In this document: one piece after another, positions 26,102 to 33,662 of the stretch | Numbering within the stretch: the stretch's first letter is position 1 | Layout: each line of letters starts with the position of its first letter | Source: Deferribacteres bacterium | GTDB lineage: Bacteria > Zhuqueibacterota > Zhuqueibacteria > Zhuqueibacterales > Geothermadaptataceae | Direction: 5' to 3' | DNA length: 64,000 bases | NCBI GenBank assembly: GCA_020633655.1 | Contig: JACKDF010000010.1 | Span: 62,001 to 126,000, forward strand | The notes under the pieces: model-generated | Told to the model about the DNA's origin: nothing | What the model saw: the letters and a program-made list of their open reading frames with translations, nothing else | The model's database searches: none | Position numbers and translations under genes: made by a program

Positions 26102-27970
26102 ATGGCAAAAAAAACAACCACGAAAGCGCAAGAGTTTGAATACAAAGCAGAAATGAAACAAATGCTGCATTTGATTATTCACTCTCTCTATACGAACAAA
26201 GAAATATTTTTACGGGAGCTCATTTCAAATGCCTCAGACGCATTAAATAAAATCCGCTTCCGTATGCTTACAGACAAAGATGTGCTCGATGCAAATGCCG
26301 ATTTAAAAATCAAAATCGAGGTAAATAAAGAGGAGCATACGTTATCTGTAATCGACAGCGGAATTGGGATGACCCACGAGGATTTAGTCGAGCGAATCGG
26401 TACTGTAGCCAGCTCGGGAACGCTTGAATTTGTCAAACAAATGCAACAACAGGGTAAGCAGCTCAACGCCGAAATGATTGGTCAATTTGGTGTCGGTTTC
26501 TATTCTGTCTTTATGGTAACCGATGAAGTTCTCCTGGAGACTCGGGCTGCAGATTCGGATTCGAAGGGGTATCTGTGGAAATCCGATGGCGGTGGGAAAT
26601 ATACCATCGAGGAAATTGAGAAATCGGATCGCGGTACGAAAATCACCTTTAAACTCAAAGAAGACGCGTGGGAATTCGCCGAAGATTACCGTATAAAGCA
26701 TATCATTAAAAAATACTCCAATTTCGTCGATTTTCCGGTTTATGTTGGTGAGGAGAAAGTTAATACTGTTGAAGCCTTGTGGCATCGCCCGAAAGACGAT
26801 ATTAAGGAAGATGAACTCAACGAATTCTTTAAATTTGTCTCAAATGATTTTCAGGATCCGGCAGCTCACCTGCAGTTAAATATCGAAGGCGCGGTAAACT
26901 TCAAAGCGTTACTTTTCATCCCGGAAAGCGCCCCGATGAGTTTTTTCCGCAACCCGGACGATTTCGACTCCATCCATTTGTACTCAAATAAAATTTTTAT
27001 TCAGGATAATTGCAAGGAGCTGTTGCCTGAATACCTTCGTTTCATCAAGGGAGTTGTAGATACGGAAGACTTGCCCCTGAACGTTTCGCGTGAAGTCACG
27101 CAGTCAAGTCCGGTGATGGTGAAAATCAAGAACACTTTGACCTCTAAAATTCTCGCCTTTCTCAAAGAAATGGCAGAAAAAGAACCGGAAAAATTCGAAA
27201 AATTTAACAGCAATTTCGGACTTCTCTTCAAGTCAGGCGTGAACAGTGATTTCACCAACCGCGATAAAATAATTGAGTTGCTGCGTTTTGAATCGACCAA
27301 AACGGAAAAAGGCAAGTCCACTTCGCTGAAAGATTATACCGGCCGTATGGGTGAGAAGCAAAAAGAAATCTACTTCATTTCCGGCGATCACCGCGAAAGC
27401 CTGGAGAAAAATCCCAAGCTGGAATATTTCAAGAAAAACGATATCGAAGTGTTGTTGCTTTCCGAGCCCATCGATGTCTTCATTGTGCCCGGCATCAACG
27501 AGTACGATAAAAAGCCGTTAAAATCCATTGATAAAGCAGATCTGGATCTCTCCTCCGATGAAAAGGATGAAAAAGAAGAACTTAATGAAGATCTGGCCAA
27601 ATCTCTGATCGACGTCTTCAAAGAAACCCTCGGCGATAAAGTTGAGGATGTCGTTGCCTCCAAACGGCTCGTCGATTCCGCAGTGACTCTGGTCTCCGGT
27701 AAAGACGGCATGGATGCGCAAATGGAAAAAATGATGAAAATGATGAACAAGGATTTCTCCGGTTCCAAACGCATTCTGGAAGTGAATATGAAGCACGGTG
27801 TTATTAAAAACCTTTCCCGCTTGAATCTGGCAAGTAGTACCGATCCTTTGCTGCGCAAAACTATACTGCAGCTATATGAAAGCGCAGAATTGCTGGAAGG
27901 CAACCTGGAATCACCAAATGAATTCGTTGCCCGAATGACAGAACTGCTGGAACAGGCAACGAAGGCGTAA
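26102..27970 (+). CDS. htpG: chaperone protein HtpG (Hsp90)
   Basis: The 622-residue product is the bacterial Hsp90 ATP-dependent chaperone. The N-terminal GHKL ATPase domain shows MLHLIIHSLYTNKEIFLRELISNASDAL (ATP-site Glu and Asn), DSGIGMT and GQFGVGFYSVFMV. The middle domain contains SREVTQSSPVMVKI, with the catalytic-loop Arg, and the C-terminal dimerisation domain runs from about 500 to the end. Length matches the E. coli protein. An Asp/Glu/Lys-rich linker (SSDEKDEKEELNEDL) lies near 480-494. AGGGAG precedes the ATG. Downstream sits a nested repeat element and then the tmRNA gene. Confidence 0.97.
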   Translation: MAKKTTTKAQEFEYKAEMKQMLHLIIHSLYTNKEIFLRELISNASDALNKIRFRMLTDKDVLDANADLKIKIEVNKEEHTLSVIDSGIGMTHEDLVERIGTVASSGTLEFVKQMQQQGKQLNAEMIGQFGVGFYSVFMVTDEVLLETRAADSDSKGYLWKSDGGGKYTIEEIEKSDRGTKITFKLKEDAWEFAEDYRIKHIIKKYSNFVDFPVYVGEEKVNTVEALWHRPKDDIKEDELNEFFKFVSNDFQDPAAHLQLNIEGAVNFKALLFIPESAPMSFFRNPDDFDSIHLYSNKIFIQDNCKELLPEYLRFIKGVVDTEDLPLNVSREVTQSSPVMVKIKNTLTSKILAFLKEMAEKEPEKFEKFNSNFGLLFKSGVNSDFTNRDKIIELLRFESTKTEKGKSTSLKDYTGRMGEKQKEIYFISGDHRESLEKNPKLEYFKKNDIEVLLLSEPIDVFIVPGINEYDKKPLKSIDKADLDLSSDEKDEKEELNEDLAKSLIDVFKETLGDKVEDVVASKRLVDSAVTLVSGKDGMDAQMEKMMKMMNKDFSGSKRILEVNMKHGVIKNLSRLNLASSTDPLLRKTILQLYESAELLEGNLESPNEFVARMTELLEQATKA

Positions 27971-27975
27971 ACTGG

Positions 27976-28190
27976 AAGGTGCGACGCACTTCATACACAT
28001 AGTGGAAAATAAATGGTATTCGTCATTCCGTCATGCTTCTAGACGGAATCCATCGTTGATTGAGCTTAAAACGTATGGATTCCCGCTTATGGCATTGCGG
28101 GAATGACATTCAAGTTGAATAATTATGCCAGAAATTCTTTCGCCGAATTAACATTATCACAATAGTAAGAGCGCGAGTGCGTCGCACCTT
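27976..28190. repeat. family C inverted-repeat element with a nested family A-like element
   Basis: The outer ends AAGGTGCGACGCACT and AGTGCGTCGCACCTT are perfect inverted repeats 215 bases apart. Shorter copies of the same element occur at 33576-33656 and 49024-49103. Inside, 28022-28107 starts GTCATTCCG and ends CGGGAATGAC, the terminal signature of family A, so a second element has apparently inserted into the first. It follows the htpG stop codon by five bases. Confidence 0.75.
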
Positions 28191-28253
28191 TATCACAACA
28201 ATGCTGCTTGCTTCCGAAATGGTGAATGGTTATATTCCAGACAGATCAGAAAC

Positions 28254-28614
28254 GGGGACGACATGGTTTCGACGGGGGAACGAGAGTCGTAGATAGCATG
28301 CCGAGGTCGCTTCGCCCCTCGTAAATAAGCGGGCAACTAAATATTAAATGCAGATGATTATTCATATGCTATGGCTGCCTAAGAACTAGGTTAAGCCACG
28401 TTCTTGCTTTTTGATGCCACTGCGATTGGCAAGGGCGACGACTTTAGTGGCTGGCTTCCTTTGCCGCCTGGACTCTGGAAGTGAGATTTACAGGCTGGCT
28501 GTAAAATGGCCTTGTTTACCGTGCCATGCGCAGTAAGAATCAAACGATAAACTAAGCATGTAGAATTCTGCTGCGCTTGTCCTTCGGACGCGGGTTCGAT
28601 TCCCGCCGTCTCCA
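28254..28614 (+). ncRNA. ssrA: transfer-messenger RNA (tmRNA)
   Basis: This RNA rescues stalled ribosomes. The 5' end GGGGACGACATGGTTTCGACG and the 3' end with T-arm GGGTTCGATTCCC and CGTCTCC pair as the tRNA-like acceptor stem (GGGGACG with CGTCTCC), with A at 28614 as discriminator. The CCA end is not encoded. The tag frame runs from GCA at 28350 to TAA at 28380-28382 and reads ADDYSYAMAA, identical to the tag I recall for Chlorobium tepidum. Length is about 361 bases. A terminator follows at once. Confidence 0.97.
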
Positions 28615-28620
28615 CTTTGA

Positions 28621-28651
28621 AAAAGCCGAGTAAACCACTTGGCTTTTTTTG
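28621..28651 (+). terminator. rho-independent terminator of tmRNA
   Basis: AAAAAGCC pairs with GGCTTTTT across a 13-16 base loop and is followed by further T residues, six bases after the mature tmRNA 3' end. Confidence 0.8.
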
Positions 28652-28694
28652 TATGAAAATTTAAACTAACTCTGACAGGATTTCAAACCCTGTC

Positions 28695-28835
28695 GAGACT
28701 TTCGAAAAAGGGATAAACCGGAAGTTGAGCCTGCCTGCACTGAGTAAAGTCGAAGTGTCGAAACGCCCGGTTCCACGCTCAAATTCGGGCCCTTCGGCAA
28801 GCTCAGGGTCCGAATTTGCTTGTTTTTCGATAATC
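28695..28835. repeat. family B inverted-repeat element, copy 1 (inverted)
   Basis: It is the reverse complement of 45949-46091 with about 90 percent or better identity by eye across the core (AAATTCGGGCCCTTCGGC, GTCGAAACGCCCGGTTCC). The left end GAGACTTTCGAAAAA is close to the terminus of the other copy; the right end (TTTTTCGATAATCG) is decayed. A hairpin CTGACAGG/CCCTGTCGAG lies just before it at 28673-28694. It occupies the promoter-proximal region of the DUF1460 gene. Confidence 0.75.
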
Positions 28836-28864
28836 GCGTCATAGTTTTAAAATGTGGTGATACA

Positions 28865-30148
28865 ATGAAAATTAATAAGCTCACTATGCTTCTCTTGGCA
28901 ATCTCGTTTGCATCCTGCTCGAAACAACTCCTCAAACCACCAATGCAGCCGGATTTTAGCTATGAACCACTTGGAAATTTTCGGATCAGTCCAATGGCTT
29001 TGGAATCCGAAGCAATACAGGAAAGCTACACATCCCTTGGGATTGAAAAAATTGCCTGGCGCACGGTTTCTGCGAATCCGCAAAAGATTCTTCCCGGTAC
29101 AGTACTTTTCATGCCAAAAGCCTACGGCTGGATCATGCCCAGTGGGGAAATCCATGACGGTTATCTTCTTGTTGATGAAGCCGATTCGGCATTAACGAAA
29201 ACGCAACTACAGCTTTTTACTGGCGGTCAAAAGAAGAAAAAGGCCCCATTTCTCAGCCAAAATGCGGAGATTTATCACGTTCAAGAGCCAATTACTGGAT
29301 CGGTTAATAAACGATTTCAAACCAGAAAAATAAAAAACAAGCTAAAAAAACTCGACGAACTTTCTGCGGCAGAATTTGATACATTGCTGCAAACACAACA
29401 AAAATTGATGCCAAAATTGAACGAACGAATTCAATATTTTTCAAGTCGGGGACGCGGTGTTCCATACAAAATTTTTCTTCTCGGAGAAGGGCCGAACGCA
29501 AAATACGACCGCGATCCACTCATCGATTTTGCACGGTTTGATTGCATGACCTTCTGTGAGCATGTTTTAGCAGCGAGCATTTCAAATTCCTACAAAGAAA
29601 TGTTCGATAATTTGCAGCGCATACGGTATCGAAACGGTGAAATGTCCTATGTTGCTCGTAATCATTACACCATCGGAGATTGGTTGCCACAAAATGCCTG
29701 GCTTCTGCATGATGTGACCGCATCGGTAGGAGGGGACCAGTGCAAAAAAATGACGAAAGTTATTGACCGTAAGAAATTCTTTTTATCAAACGGAGTTGCA
29801 GAAGAGGAATTAACAACTGTTGTACCACCAGAAACCCTCACCGTGGATTATATTCCAGCAGCTGCTTTATCTTCCATAAAAGCACATTTGCAGGGTGGCG
29901 AAATCGTCAGCATTGTCACCACCTACCCCGGTATAATCTCCGCCCACATGGGTATCATCGTCCGTGACGATTATGGCAACGTGCTTTTTCGCCATGCATC
30001 CAGTTCCCGTGCCAGCCGGGCGGTTGTGGATGAATACCTCGACGATTACGCTCGAAAATTACAGGAAACCAAAACACGAATCGGCATGATATTCATGCGT
30101 GTCAACGATACCGTGAAAATCCCCGCAACCGTCAATTCGGGCCAATAG
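28865..30148 (+). CDS. DUF1460 domain lipoprotein (NlpC/P60-like amidase superfamily)
   Basis: The signal peptide from the ATG at 28865 ends ISFASC near residue 18, a lipobox. Residues about 180-420 carry the DUF1460 features: PYKIFLLGEGPNAKYDRDPL, FARFDCMTFCEHVLA with the presumed catalytic Cys, HYTIGDWLPQN, GIISAHMGIIV with the His, and LFRHASSSRASRAVV. Family members related to NlpC/P60 are thought to cleave cell-wall amides. The first 160 residues are a separate, unidentified region. A longer start at 28820 lies inside the family B repeat and is rejected. The M1 aminopeptidase gene begins ten bases after the stop, so the two form an operon. Confidence 0.85.
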   Translation: MKINKLTMLLLAISFASCSKQLLKPPMQPDFSYEPLGNFRISPMALESEAIQESYTSLGIEKIAWRTVSANPQKILPGTVLFMPKAYGWIMPSGEIHDGYLLVDEADSALTKTQLQLFTGGQKKKKAPFLSQNAEIYHVQEPITGSVNKRFQTRKIKNKLKKLDELSAAEFDTLLQTQQKLMPKLNERIQYFSSRGRGVPYKIFLLGEGPNAKYDRDPLIDFARFDCMTFCEHVLAASISNSYKEMFDNLQRIRYRNGEMSYVARNHYTIGDWLPQNAWLLHDVTASVGGDQCKKMTKVIDRKKFFLSNGVAEEELTTVVPPETLTVDYIPAAALSSIKAHLQGGEIVSIVTTYPGIISAHMGIIVRDDYGNVLFRHASSSRASRAVVDEYLDDYARKLQETKTRIGMIFMRVNDTVKIPATVNSGQ

Positions 30149-30158
30149 CTATTACGAA

Positions 30159-31757
30159 ATGATTAAGTTAGTGCACCAATTGATTCTGGTTTTGGGGTTT
30201 TTGTGCGCCCCTTCATACGGCATTCTTGCGTCCAGCAGCATCCCGCCGGGCATTGATGTTCTGCACTATGACATTCACCTCACCTTGTCCGATTCCAGTA
30301 AGAGTATCTCCGCGAACGTCGTCATTCATTTTTCCTGTGAAAAAGACGCACGGTCACTGCATCTGGACTTTGCCCCATTGCACATCGACAGTGTAGTGCT
30401 CGACGGGCAGGCAATAGCATTTTCCCAGCAAAATGATCAGTTGGTTATTGACTTCACCGCAAAGGCAAAAAAACGCGAACACATTGTGAAAATCAGTTAT
30501 CACGGTACACCTGCGGACGGACTTCTTATTCAACAAAACAAATTTGGTCAGCGCTCTTTCTTCGTCGATAACTGGCCCAATCGCGCTCACAATTGGCTGC
30601 CCTCAATTGATCATCCTGCAGATAAAGCCAGCGTTAAGCTGTCGATTCGTGCGCCGCAAGCCTATAAAATTGTAGCCAATGGTCCCCTGGAGCACGAGGA
30701 AATACAGAGCGATGGCACCAAAACGCAGGTCTTTTCTATGGCTGAGCCGATCCCGGTTTATTGCATTGTTTTTGGCGCTACCAGGGATTTCACAATTGCC
30801 CACAAGTCGATTGCTGATTCCATCGACCTTACTTATTGGCTCTTCCGCGAAGATTCGGTGAACGGTGCAAAGGCTTTTGCCCAGGCGCCGCAAATGCTTG
30901 ATTATTTTACACGCATGTTCGGGATGTATCCGTACGAAAAACTTTCCCTCGTGCAGGCTGTGACGCGTTTTGGTGGCATGGAAAACGCGGGAGCGATATT
31001 TTTTAATGAAAACAATTTCACGGCAAACGCTTCTTTAGACGTGACAGTCGCCCATGAAATTGTCCACCAATGGATAGGCGACTGGTTCACACCGCAAAAT
31101 TGGAATCAGCTTTGGCTTAGCGAAGGTTTTGCGAACTATTTCGGGATGCAATTTTTTGAAAACGCAAATCCTGACCGATTCAGGAAATTAATGCAGCAGA
31201 GCCGGAAAAATTACTTGCGACGGGAAGAATTGCATACCCGGGCAATCATCGAAACAGAACCGGAAAATTTATTCGAATTGCTCAATGCCAATACCTACAC
31301 AAAAGGTGGCTGGGTAGTGCATATGCTGCGATACGAAATGGGTGATTCGGCATTTTTTAGTGCACTTAAAAATGCCAACGACCGTTTTGCGGCTTCCAAC
31401 TGGACCGTTGCGGACTGGCAAACCCTTTGTGAAAGGACTACCGGGCGCAACTTCGATTGGTTTTTTGAACAATGGCTCTTCAAACCCGGCATTCCAAAAT
31501 TCCATATCTTCTGGTTCCAGGATTCACAAAACAATCTGCACATAAAAATTGAGCAAAAGCAGAATACACCCATGATGCAATTCCCTCTCGATTTTCTCTT
31601 TTTTACGAAAAATACGCAGACCTTGCATCATGGGCGATGCACAAGGCAGAGGGAAACATTCACATTTCAATTGGATGACACACTTGAGAAAATAGAAATC
31701 GATCCTGAAGTCCGACTTTTATTCGAATACGATATAAAAAACCAGGTCTTCGAATAA
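30159..31757 (+). CDS. M1-family aminopeptidase, secreted
   Basis: A zinc metallopeptidase that removes N-terminal residues. It has a signal peptide (residues about 1-24) and an N-terminal beta domain (about 30-220). The exopeptidase signature is FGGMENAG at 271-278, followed by zinc ligands in HEIVHQWIGDW (H299, H303) and SEGFAN (E322), with E300 as base. NTYTKGGWVVHMLR near 385 contains the catalytic Tyr. At 532 residues it is short, lacking the C-terminal helical domain of larger members. It is coupled to the DUF1460 lipoprotein gene, which suggests joint periplasmic peptide or peptidoglycan-stem processing, though this is inference. Confidence 0.9.
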   Translation: MIKLVHQLILVLGFLCAPSYGILASSSIPPGIDVLHYDIHLTLSDSSKSISANVVIHFSCEKDARSLHLDFAPLHIDSVVLDGQAIAFSQQNDQLVIDFTAKAKKREHIVKISYHGTPADGLLIQQNKFGQRSFFVDNWPNRAHNWLPSIDHPADKASVKLSIRAPQAYKIVANGPLEHEEIQSDGTKTQVFSMAEPIPVYCIVFGATRDFTIAHKSIADSIDLTYWLFREDSVNGAKAFAQAPQMLDYFTRMFGMYPYEKLSLVQAVTRFGGMENAGAIFFNENNFTANASLDVTVAHEIVHQWIGDWFTPQNWNQLWLSEGFANYFGMQFFENANPDRFRKLMQQSRKNYLRREELHTRAIIETEPENLFELLNANTYTKGGWVVHMLRYEMGDSAFFSALKNANDRFAASNWTVADWQTLCERTTGRNFDWFFEQWLFKPGIPKFHIFWFQDSQNNLHIKIEQKQNTPMMQFPLDFLFFTKNTQTLHHGRCTRQRETFTFQLDDTLEKIEIDPEVRLLFEYDIKNQVFE

Positions 31758-31860
31758 GTGCTCTACTCATTACTTGACTTTGTGCTACGAACATTTCATA
31801 TTATGCCCTTGTTTTGCCGTTAAATTCTCCAATCCTTAATGCTTTCCAGCGGAGCATTCT

Positions 31861-32295
31861 TTGCGTACATACACGTTGAAGTTTATTTTACCTTTTGTCG
31901 TTCTCTTCGGCGCAATGTCAATCATAGTAATTCTCTTTTTTTCAAACCCCTTTGGTGAGCATCGCGAACGTGAATTAACCTATCCGCAAATCCGCGTGTT
32001 TACTGTGAAAAAAACGGAGGTGCAGCGGACAGTGGACTCCCAGGGTGCTTTAAATGAACAAATTCAGGGAAAAACATTTAAAGATGCCGTGGAGATTCCC
32101 CGTGTCGCTTTGCACAATGAAAATCAGGTCCTGATCGTGAAAAATGACGAAACGCTGCACTTGACTAAGATTGAAATTTTATATGTCAATAAAGAGACGG
32201 TTGTTGTCGGACAGGGACTCGCCAATGGTGATAAGATTTGTATTTCGCCTATCGAATCTGTAGTCGATGGCATGTCTGTACGGATTATTGAGTAA
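31861..32295 (+). pseudogene. internally deleted RND efflux periplasmic adaptor (HlyD/MFP family)
   Basis: The 144-residue frame starts at a TTG with GGAG six bases upstream. Its first 60 residues look like the start of a membrane-fusion protein: a membrane anchor and PQIRVFTVKKTEVQRTVDSQG. Directly after this comes what is normally the far C-terminal end: IQGKTFKDAVEIPRVALHNE, QVLIVKNDETLHLTKIEIL and VGQGLANGDKICISPIESVVDGM. About 200 residues of barrel-sandwich and helical hairpin are missing, with the frame kept. No RND permease lies nearby. It is probably a remnant, but a small expressed protein cannot be excluded. Confidence 0.6.
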
Positions 32296-32455
32296 TTGAG
32301 GATTTTGGAAATGGTTTTCTTAAAACATGAATATGGTTTTCCCTCGGTTGTTCTATTCTTTTGTTGAAGATTTCAGAAGTTTGGCACATAAATTTATGAC
32401 ACGCGGTAAAATATCCGCATAAATAATATAAACGACAAAGCAGTGATAAAAGAAA

Positions 32456-33526
32456 ATGAATCTCATATCTCTTGGCTGGAATGACTTCTTCGAAGCAGCG
32501 TTTCAGCCATTTACAAACAAAGATTTTTATGCCGGAAGAGTTTTTCTGGAGCACAAGCAGTACCTGCAGGTTTATTGTGAATTCGATGAAATAGTCTGTG
32601 AAATTTCCGGGAAATATCGTCACGAAGCAAAATTACAGGATGCTTTCCCTGCCGTTGGCGACTGGATTGTTTTTCGGTACATCGAAAATGAGCGGAAAGG
32701 CATTGTGCAAGCGGTTCTTCCACGGAAAAGTAAAATTTCCCGCAAAGCAGCGGGTCTCAATACTGTTGAACAAGTCATCGCAGCAAATGTGGATTATCTG
32801 TTCATTGTCACGTCCCTTAATACGGATTTTAATTTACGGCGGCTTGAACGGTATCTCACCGTCGCCTGGGATAGTGGCTCATCACCTGTCATCATTTTAA
32901 ATAAAGCTGACTTGTGTGATAACGTGGCAGACTATATAGCAGAAACCGAAGAAGTGGCCATGGGCGTGCCAATTCATCTTCTCAGTGCGATCAATGACCA
33001 GGGGATTGAACAATTGCAGACTTATTTCTCCGGGCATAAAACATGCGCACTTGTAGGGTCATCTGGTGTTGGCAAATCGACTATCATCAATAGTATAATT
33101 GGTGAAGAACGGCAACGTGTGAATGTCCTTCGTTCCGCTGTGGACAAAGGAAGGCATACCACGACACAGAGGGAAATGGTTTTACTTCCGGAAAGTGGTT
33201 TGTTGATCGATACGCCAGGGATGCGTGAAATCCAGCTTTGGGATGCCGATCTTGGGGTGGCTGAAGCTTTTGAGGAGATTACCGAATTTGCGCAAAATTG
33301 CCGGTTCCGAGATTGTCAGCACCTGCAAGAGCCGGGATGCGCTGTACGGCAGGCGGTGGAAAACGGTGACATCAAAAAAGAACGCTATGCGAATTTTCAA
33401 AAAATGCAGGAAGAATTGCAGCAACTAAAACAAAAGCAGGAACTGCACTCCCGTTTAGAAAAAAAGCGTCAGGATAAAATTCTGCACCGGGCGATTAAAA
33501 ACATGAAGAAAATAAGGGGGCGATGA
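32456..33526 (+). CDS. rsgA: ribosome small-subunit biogenesis GTPase RsgA
   Basis: The circularly permuted GTPase helps the late maturation of the 30S subunit. An N-terminal OB domain (about 20-95) ends in AVGDWIVFR. The G motifs appear in permuted order: NKADL (G4) near 150, GSSGVGKSTIINSI (G1) near 200, GRHTTTQ (G2) near 229, and DTPGMRE (G3) near 249. The zinc-knuckle segment CRFRDCQHLQEPGC near 281-294 holds the usual Cys/His ligands. The last 45 residues are a charged helix. Length (356) is normal. Confidence 0.95.
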   Translation: MNLISLGWNDFFEAAFQPFTNKDFYAGRVFLEHKQYLQVYCEFDEIVCEISGKYRHEAKLQDAFPAVGDWIVFRYIENERKGIVQAVLPRKSKISRKAAGLNTVEQVIAANVDYLFIVTSLNTDFNLRRLERYLTVAWDSGSSPVIILNKADLCDNVADYIAETEEVAMGVPIHLLSAINDQGIEQLQTYFSGHKTCALVGSSGVGKSTIINSIIGEERQRVNVLRSAVDKGRHTTTQREMVLLPESGLLIDTPGMREIQLWDADLGVAEAFEEITEFAQNCRFRDCQHLQEPGCAVRQAVENGDIKKERYANFQKMQEELQQLKQKQELHSRLEKKRQDKILHRAIKNMKKIRGR

Positions 33527-33575
33527 GTGCTTTTAAAAGCAATTTACGATTTTAAAGTAAGCACATTGTCAGGCA

Positions 33576-33656
33576 AAGGTGCGACGCACTTTACGTATTA
33601 AAAAACAATCATTCTGAAATATTTAAACTCGCTCAATACGAAGCGCGTCGTGCCTT
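33576..33656. repeat. family C inverted-repeat element, copy 2
   Basis: The ends are AAGGTGCGACGCACTT and AAGCGCGTCGTGCCTT, the second with two changes. At 81 bases it lacks the insertion seen in the copy after htpG. It lies between the convergent rsgA and CotH-like genes, where a terminator would be expected, and could fold into a hairpin. Confidence 0.7.
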
Positions 33657-33662
33657 CTTTCA

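Noticed and set aside
28560..28614. Separate tRNA gene from the GGGTTCGATTCCC arm
   Set aside because: It is the tRNA-like end of tmRNA; no anticodon stem of a normal tRNA is present.
28820..28864. Longer start for the DUF1460 lipoprotein
   Set aside because: The added codons come from the repeat end and would mask the lipoprotein signal peptide.
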